Below, piece after piece: positions 58,749 through 64,000 of a stretch of 64,000 nucleotides of DNA. This stretch comes from Cordilura impudica (taxonomy: Eukaryota > Arthropoda > Insecta > Diptera > Scathophagidae). The notes under the pieces are model-generated. The model was not told where the DNA came from. It saw nothing but the letters and a program-made list of their open reading frames with translations, and made no database searches. The stretch lies in the NCBI GenBank assembly GCA_963682025.1, contig OY821522.1, positions 26,894,177-26,958,176 of the forward strand, read 5' to 3'. The translations under genes were made by a program, and so were the position numbers. Numbering within the stretch: position 1 is the stretch's first letter; each line of letters starts with the position of its first letter.

Positions 58749-60547
58749 TTAATCATCATCACAAGGGATGTTATTCATTTTCAAGCTATAATAAATGTGT
58801 ATAAATTTTTTTGAACGCTCAAAAGTTAGTCGGTTTCTTATATCAGAATGTATGTAGCTCCATTTTGAGAAAACCCTTTCTATTTGAGCTGATGAAGCCG
58901 GTATGTTTATAAGTTTGCTAGCCAGAGAAGACAATGATGGATAGTTTAAAGACGCCATGCGCCAAAACAATCCAGCATCATTGCCCAAATCTTTTGAGAA
59001 CAACACATTGAAATAATCTTTGCGATTCAAAAACAAACCCAATTCACGCAAACCTTCACCAGTCAACTCTGCGAAAAGGAGACTTGTTACTGAATTTATT
59101 TCTTTTGTAGAGAGCTTCTCTCTATCATAAAAAGGATTTAAGAAATATGCATTGAGGGCATATACATTAAGCGCTTGATCTTTGCGTTCACAAAATATTT
59201 TTTTCAAACTATTAGGTTCATTTAATGATAACCAGTAATTAACAGCTTCGGCGACACAGCAATTTGAGGATTGTACATTATTTAATAACGCGCAAACTGG
59301 GTCCAGTAAAGCGATTTCCTCCTCGACCTTTTCAAAAAGCATATCATCAAACAGGAGATTTTTTATGCCGTTTTTAACTTTTCGCGATGAGTCTGCAACC
59401 AACTGGCGCATGAATTTTACGTTATTTTTCAAATACAGGAAACAATCGCGCATAGAGCACCAACGAGTTTCTGCAGGGATTTTGATTTTAGTACCACCTT
59501 TTTCAATGATTAATTTTTCAAGGTCTGGATGGCGAAATTCTTTCAAAATTTTTGTAACTTTGTTTGCGGTATCTTCATCCACTATATTTTTAGCAAGCAG
59601 ATTAGCGACGTGGGCACTGCAGTTGTTATGCCAGATATTAACGATTTTGCCCATCCTGATCATATTAACAGCGTTGTCTGATACAACTGCATACACTTCA
59701 GTGCCGTACATTTTCTTTGCTAGTTCAATTGATTCATCGATGATCTCTGATAACTTCTCTGACGTCTCACTTTCGCTTGATAAGTCTCACGCATTTAAAA
59801 ATGCCTTTTCTCCACCAGTATTATGAAGCATGGTGACTACTAGCTTGCTATTACTCGCAGTATTTTTCCAGCCATCGATTAGAGGAACTGAGTCTAATCC
59901 AATTTGGTTGCTGGCTTTTACAATCTGCCTCTCATATTCTTTATCCAATAAAGTTGTTGAAAGTGTTTTTCTGCTTGGTAAAAGTTTGGAATAAGCTGGT
60001 CTTAATTTCTGTAGATCTTTAAAATGCTTTGATTCAATAACGTTGAGTGAATGTTGCATCCGAAAAAGAATCTGGCTACTAATTCATTAATTTCTTCCTC
60101 ATCTATTTTAGAGGTCTTATCGAGCAAATTGTGCAACACGCCATTTTTCTTTAATTTAGGTTTTTTAAAATTTGGTGGTGTAGTGGAAGCTGATGATGAT
60201 GATGATAACGCGGAAACTGACGATAATGATGATGATATTGTGGAAACTGAAGATAATGATGATGATATTGTGGAAACTGAAGATAATGATGACGATGTTG
60301 TTGGAGTTGCTGACGGTGTGTATGTTGTTGGTATTATAGATGCTGTGTATGTAACTAGTGTTGTCGATGATGTCTTGGGAAGATCTGGAATCAATATTAT
60401 TTCACAATCTTCATTTTGTGAAATATCCATTAAGGAAATATCAACACTGCTATCTAGATCCGTTATACAACTCATGTTCATATCATCCTTGTTGTTGTCC
60501 TCATTAGACTTCTTTTTACAACGATTTCTGTTCATAATGGTAGGCAA
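58749..60547 (-). pseudogene. hAT transposase, DUF659-like (one frameshift, one stop)
   Basis: From ATG 60547: a low-complexity Ser/Thr-rich region with tandem SLSSVSTIS units (about residues 85-120), KLKKNGVLHNLLDKTSKIDEEEINELVARFFF, a frameshift near 60045, then PSRKTLSTTLL, SVPLIDGWKNTASN (first catalytic region), a TGA stop at about 59790, VVSDNAVNM, CSAHVANLLAKNIV, ETRWCSMRD and the C-terminal dimerisation block IPASSAQIERVFSKWSYIHSDIRNRL. A BED finger is not visible. Two lesions only; otherwise collinear with hAT transposases. Confidence 0.85.
60180..60310. repeat. 30-bp tandem repeat in the hAT 2 coding region
   Basis: GATGATATTGTGGAAACTGAAGATAAT-type units encode the Ser-rich repeat on the minus strand. 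Confidence 0.7.
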
Positions 60548-61014
60548 ATATTAACCACATTTAGCACAAATATTTAAAAAGTAATAAAGCTCACCTATGC
60601 GCCTTTAATCTTTCTGTTGCAATGTTTGCTAGCGTTTTTCTGCAAAACAAGAATAGCGCTATATATTTTCTTCCATTTTTGTGCAACTCAAAGCTTAAAT
60701 CCACAAAAATATCTCTTTTGGCGTTATTGCAGGCCGACATTTTTATTAAACTTTACTGGATGCTTTGTAATTGTTGAAAAGTGTTGCCATGTTATGGCAT
60801 TGTAAATGTTTTATGATAACTTTCAATTAAATTATTACCATATATTTGTTAACAAGCTAAAAATAAATGAATAAATTATTTTATACTATAATTTTTATTA
60901 TTATTTTCAGTATTATTTTTATTGTAATGATGTATTATTTGTTTTGTTATATACTTTGTTTAAATTTAAACTTAAGTTGTGGCAGCTCTTTCACATTTCG
61001 TCAAAGGAATCAGC

Positions 61015-61133
61015 TGTTTCGTTTACGTGTTTACGTCTGTTTACATGTTTACGTCTGTTTACGACTGTTTACGTCTGTTTACATCTGTTTACAGAGTAAA
61101 CGTAAACAGCGTCTGTTTACGCGTAAACGCCCA
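61015..61133. repeat. Subterminal TGTTTACGTC motifs, right end of hAT element 2
   Basis: Dense TGTTTAC(G/A)TCTGTTTAC run, opposite orientation to the left cluster. Confidence 0.7.
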
Positions 61134-61147
61134 TCCCTGCCTATTAC

Positions 61148-62218
61148 CCATACAAAACTAAAAGCTCATCCATATTGTGGTAGATATCACTAAAAGTTCA
61201 ACCATACTATGGTAGGTAGCAAATTCATAAACCGCCACGAAGCTTTACTTATTGCTGTTTACTAACATAAACATATTTTTTATTGTTCACTTACAAAAAA
61301 CAAACTTACTTTATACAAATCTAAAGCTCTACTTATTGGTGTTTACTAACCCAAACATATTTTTTTATTGTTCGCATATATGTACACAAAAAAATTAAGT
61401 GAGTCCGAGCAAAGGGGAGATGTGTAAACATCTGTTAATTAAACAATTTTTATGGCTCTATGTATCACTTATAGCAATCAACTGCAGAGGCTCTGCTATT
61501 ATAAAAATATTTATTATTATATATTATTTCAACCGGTTAATTTTTTGTTTTTTATTTTTAATTTTTCGCTTTTCATTTTTATTTCTCGTTTTTTCATTTT
61601 TCTTTTCTCATTTTTTATTTCTCATTTTTCATTTCTTATTTTTCAATTTTAATTTTTCATTTTTTATTTTTCATTTTGTATTTTTCCTATTTCATATTTC
61701 ATTTTTCGTTTTCCATTTTTTATTTTTTTTAATTTTTTTCATTTTTAATTTTTAATTTTTCAAATTTTATTTTCGATTTTCATTTTTAATTTTTTATTTT
61801 TTAATTTTCATACTGCATTTGTTATTTTAAATTTTTTATTTTTAATTTTTTAATTTTCATTTTTCATTTTTTTTTTCATTTTCCATTTTCAAACAGGTTA
61901 TTATAGTATATCATAATTTTTTCACCAATACAATCATAATTAACACCGATTTCGTCTTACGGATCACATGTTACTCTGTTTTTGTAATTGTATTGTGAAA
62001 TAGTTATTTACCCCTTGAGCGTATAGATGCTTACACATCAAACACCAAACTTACTGCATACAAATCTAAGGCTTTGTTTTTGCAAGTGTTTTATTTTTAC
62101 TGCTATAAAGTTTGGTGTGATTACAGTTCTATGCTATAAATTGATAGTAACACACTTATAAAAGAGTACTTTAAATTAATTTTAATTAAATATTCAAATG
62201 AAGAATTTTATCTTCATA
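61148..62218. other. Gene-free DNA with ATTTTTCATTTTT tract
   Basis: 61530-61900 is a long degenerate (ATTTTTC)n-type low-complexity tract; its Phe-rich ORFs are artefacts. Nothing else recognised. Confidence 0.6.
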
Positions 62219-63808
62219 CTAGATGTAACCCGGTGTGCTTCGCTACACCCTCCCCCTCCCCCCCTTCCAAATCGTTATGAAAGGGCTCACGCAAAGTCCC
62301 AAGGCTCTCACTAATACAGTAATTAAGATATATCACATTTAATATTAAGTTTGTGTGGGGGTACCACGCGCATTTGTCTAATCCAGCCCATTTTTTTGTC
62401 TGACTACTCACGTTAATAGTTGATGATCTGAGACAAATTTGTAAAGCTTTCTCTACCATAGTACTTAATATATATGATTATGATATTATCAGATTTTTCG
62501 GCGTTCCTACCCTGGAGCAAGGTACATGTAGCTGCCCATGAGAAGAAGATGGATTATTCATATTAGATCTGGCAACACTTAACTATTGGCATTGAACTTA
62601 GAATATCATTTGGCAATTTTTCTCTTAAGCGATTTTTGATTTTGTCCATTTTTGATTTTGAAGATTTTTGTTTTTGTGCGATTTTTATTTTTCGCGATTT
62701 TTGGGTTTGGCGATTTTTGATTTTGGCGATATATTTTCCACGACAAATCACATTGATAACTAATGAATTTGTCAAAAGAGTGTCGCTTTCGTAGTGCTTC
62801 ATATTTTTTACATAGGAGGTGCCACGCCCAATAATCCCATCCCGCCCAATTTTTATTGGACTACTCACATTAATAACTGATGGACTCATGCAAAATGTCG
62901 AGTCTTTCCCTCTTATAGTACACCAGTTATATGATATTAGATATATACTTTGCATGGGCGGTGCTACGCCCACTGCTCCGATCACGCCCATTTTTTTGTT
63001 CGACTAATCACACAAAGAACCTATGGGCTCATGCAAAGCCACAAAGCTCTCTCTTTTACAATACTCCAGAAATATGACATTACATTTTTACTTTGCCTGT
63101 GGAGTGCCACGCATACTACTCATACTAAGATCTGATACGCTCGTGCAAAGTGTCAAAGCTTCCTTTTTTAGCACACCATTTATATGATATCATATATTTA
63201 CTTTGTATGTGCGGTGCCACGCCCACTGCTCCGATCACGCCCATTTTTGTCTAACTAATCAAATGAATTACTTATGGGCTCACACAAAGTCCCACGACTC
63301 TCACTGTTACAGTACTCCAGATATATGGCATTTTATATTTACTTTGTATGGCAGGTGCCACGCCTATTGGTCCGATGATGCCCATTTTGCATCCGACTAC
63401 TCACATTAATAATAGGTGACATCAGAAAAATTTTAAAAGCTCTCTCTATCACATTACTCGAGATATATAATATTGAACTATTACTTGTATGGGAGCTACC
63501 ACGCTCACTTATCCGATCCCGCCCATTTCCGGCATAGCTACTAATATTAACAATAGGTGAACTCACACGAATTTGCAAAGCTCTCCCTATCATAGTACTC
63601 AATATATGTATATGATATTAACAATTTTCTTTGTGTGGGAGGTGCCACGCCCACCAAAAATATTTAAAAAATTATAGCCTATAGCACTTCCCATATCCGC
63701 AGTAAGACCCTTTGAAAATTTCAGGAAGATCGGATGGGTAGTTACGGAGATTACCTCCTACAAACAAACAAACAAACACACATTACCTCTTTATTATATT
63801 AGTATAGA
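62219..63808 (-). mobile_element. Non-autonomous Helitron (DINE-like) 2
   Basis: On the minus strand begins TCTATACTAATATAATAAAG (63808 leftwards) and ends ...CGGGTTACATCTAG (62219), between A (62218) and T (63809). Contains a short GCGATTTTTG block (62620-62740) and ~140-bp units. Same family as 55357-56869, but with more 140-bp units. Confidence 0.8.
62400..63660. repeat. ~140-bp tandem repeat array
   Basis: Units marked by G(G)TGCCACGCCCACTG.TCCGATCCCGCCC at about 62822, 62964, 63109, 63213, 63356, 63500 and 63645. Spacing is mostly 140-145, with one short unit near 63109. Same unit as at 56080-56770. Confidence 0.85.
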
Positions 63809-64000
63809 TTATGTTATACATATTTTCTTTCTATTTTACCTTTTTATATTTGTTCTCTATATTTTATAATTATATTTTTTATGTATATTTCATTTATTTA
63901 TGCATATATTTATTTATGTATATTTCATCTTTAGTTAATTCAATATGTTTTTTTATATTAAAAGGTTACGTTTTGAGCCATTTGAATTTATAATAAAATA
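63809..64000. other. AT-rich DNA
   Basis: Nothing recognised. Confidence 0.5.

Larger units (their letters stand above)
58472..61139 (-). mobile_element. hAT element 2, 2668 bp
   Basis: Inverted ends (left TATGGATGGGCGCGTAAAC, right reading inwards CAGGGATGGGCGTTTACGCG) and exact 8-bp duplications CCTATTAC at 58464-58471 and 61140-61147. Both ends carry many short GTAAACG/CGTTTAC motifs. Transposase gene on the minus strand. Confidence 0.9.

Noticed and set aside
60051..60554. 167-codon acidic plus ORF
   Set aside because: Antisense of the Ser-rich repeat of hAT transposase 2.
61399..61755. Phe-rich 118-codon ORF resembling membrane protein
   Set aside because: Low-complexity ATTTTTC tract; no codon structure.

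Overview
The window is eukaryotic repeat-dense DNA, most likely from an insect and probably a higher fly. It is AT-rich and contains spliced genes. The elements include an envelope-bearing Gypsy/errantivirus-type LTR element, an older Ty3/gypsy element, Helitrons, hAT elements, a DD41D mariner and MITEs. No bacterial operon, tRNA, rRNA or CRISPR array was seen. The species cannot be fixed from sequence alone. Almost every gene found belongs to a transposable element; the one possible host-gene signal is a 71-bp exon-like stretch near 52.2 kb. || Layout. (1) 1-35.3 kb is a mosaic block present in four highly similar tandem copies: A (1-4361, truncated), B (5759-15566), C (15567-23382) and D (24108-35311). 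In copies B to D the core carries, in order, the middle of a transposase-like gene, a 5'-truncated LINE reverse transcriptase, protease/integrase remnants and an LTR of a gypsy element, an AT-rich repeat tail, and the N-terminal part of the same transposase-like gene, split by a palindrome-ended dispersed repeat (here called the TATACCC element). Copies A and B also carry a gypsy gag remnant. Shared indels pair A with B and C with D. (2) 24543-29666 is a Helitron inserted into copy D; copies A, B and C each keep the empty A|T site. (3) 35312-44905 is an old gypsy pol remnant split by a young errantivirus-like element (35960-43885) with 4-bp target duplications and LTRs differing at one base. 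(4) 44.9-48.1 kb holds a complete TATACCC element, a short tandem repeat and a MITE. (5) 48125-51783 is an almost intact hAT element with an exact 8-bp target duplication. (6) 52411-53711 is an intact DD41D mariner. (7) 54.6-64 kb holds two DINE-like non-autonomous Helitrons with internal tandem arrays, a second MITE, a mariner fossil, a second hAT element (58472-61139) and low-complexity DNA. || Interplay. Nesting gives an order of events: the gypsy, LINE, transposase and TATACCC layers came first, then tandem amplification, then Helitron insertion into copy D. Separately, the errantivirus inserted into the old gypsy. The elements with the best coding capacity are the DD41D mariner (one unbroken ORF), the errantivirus (gag and env open, pol with two single-base shifts) and the first hAT (one frameshift).
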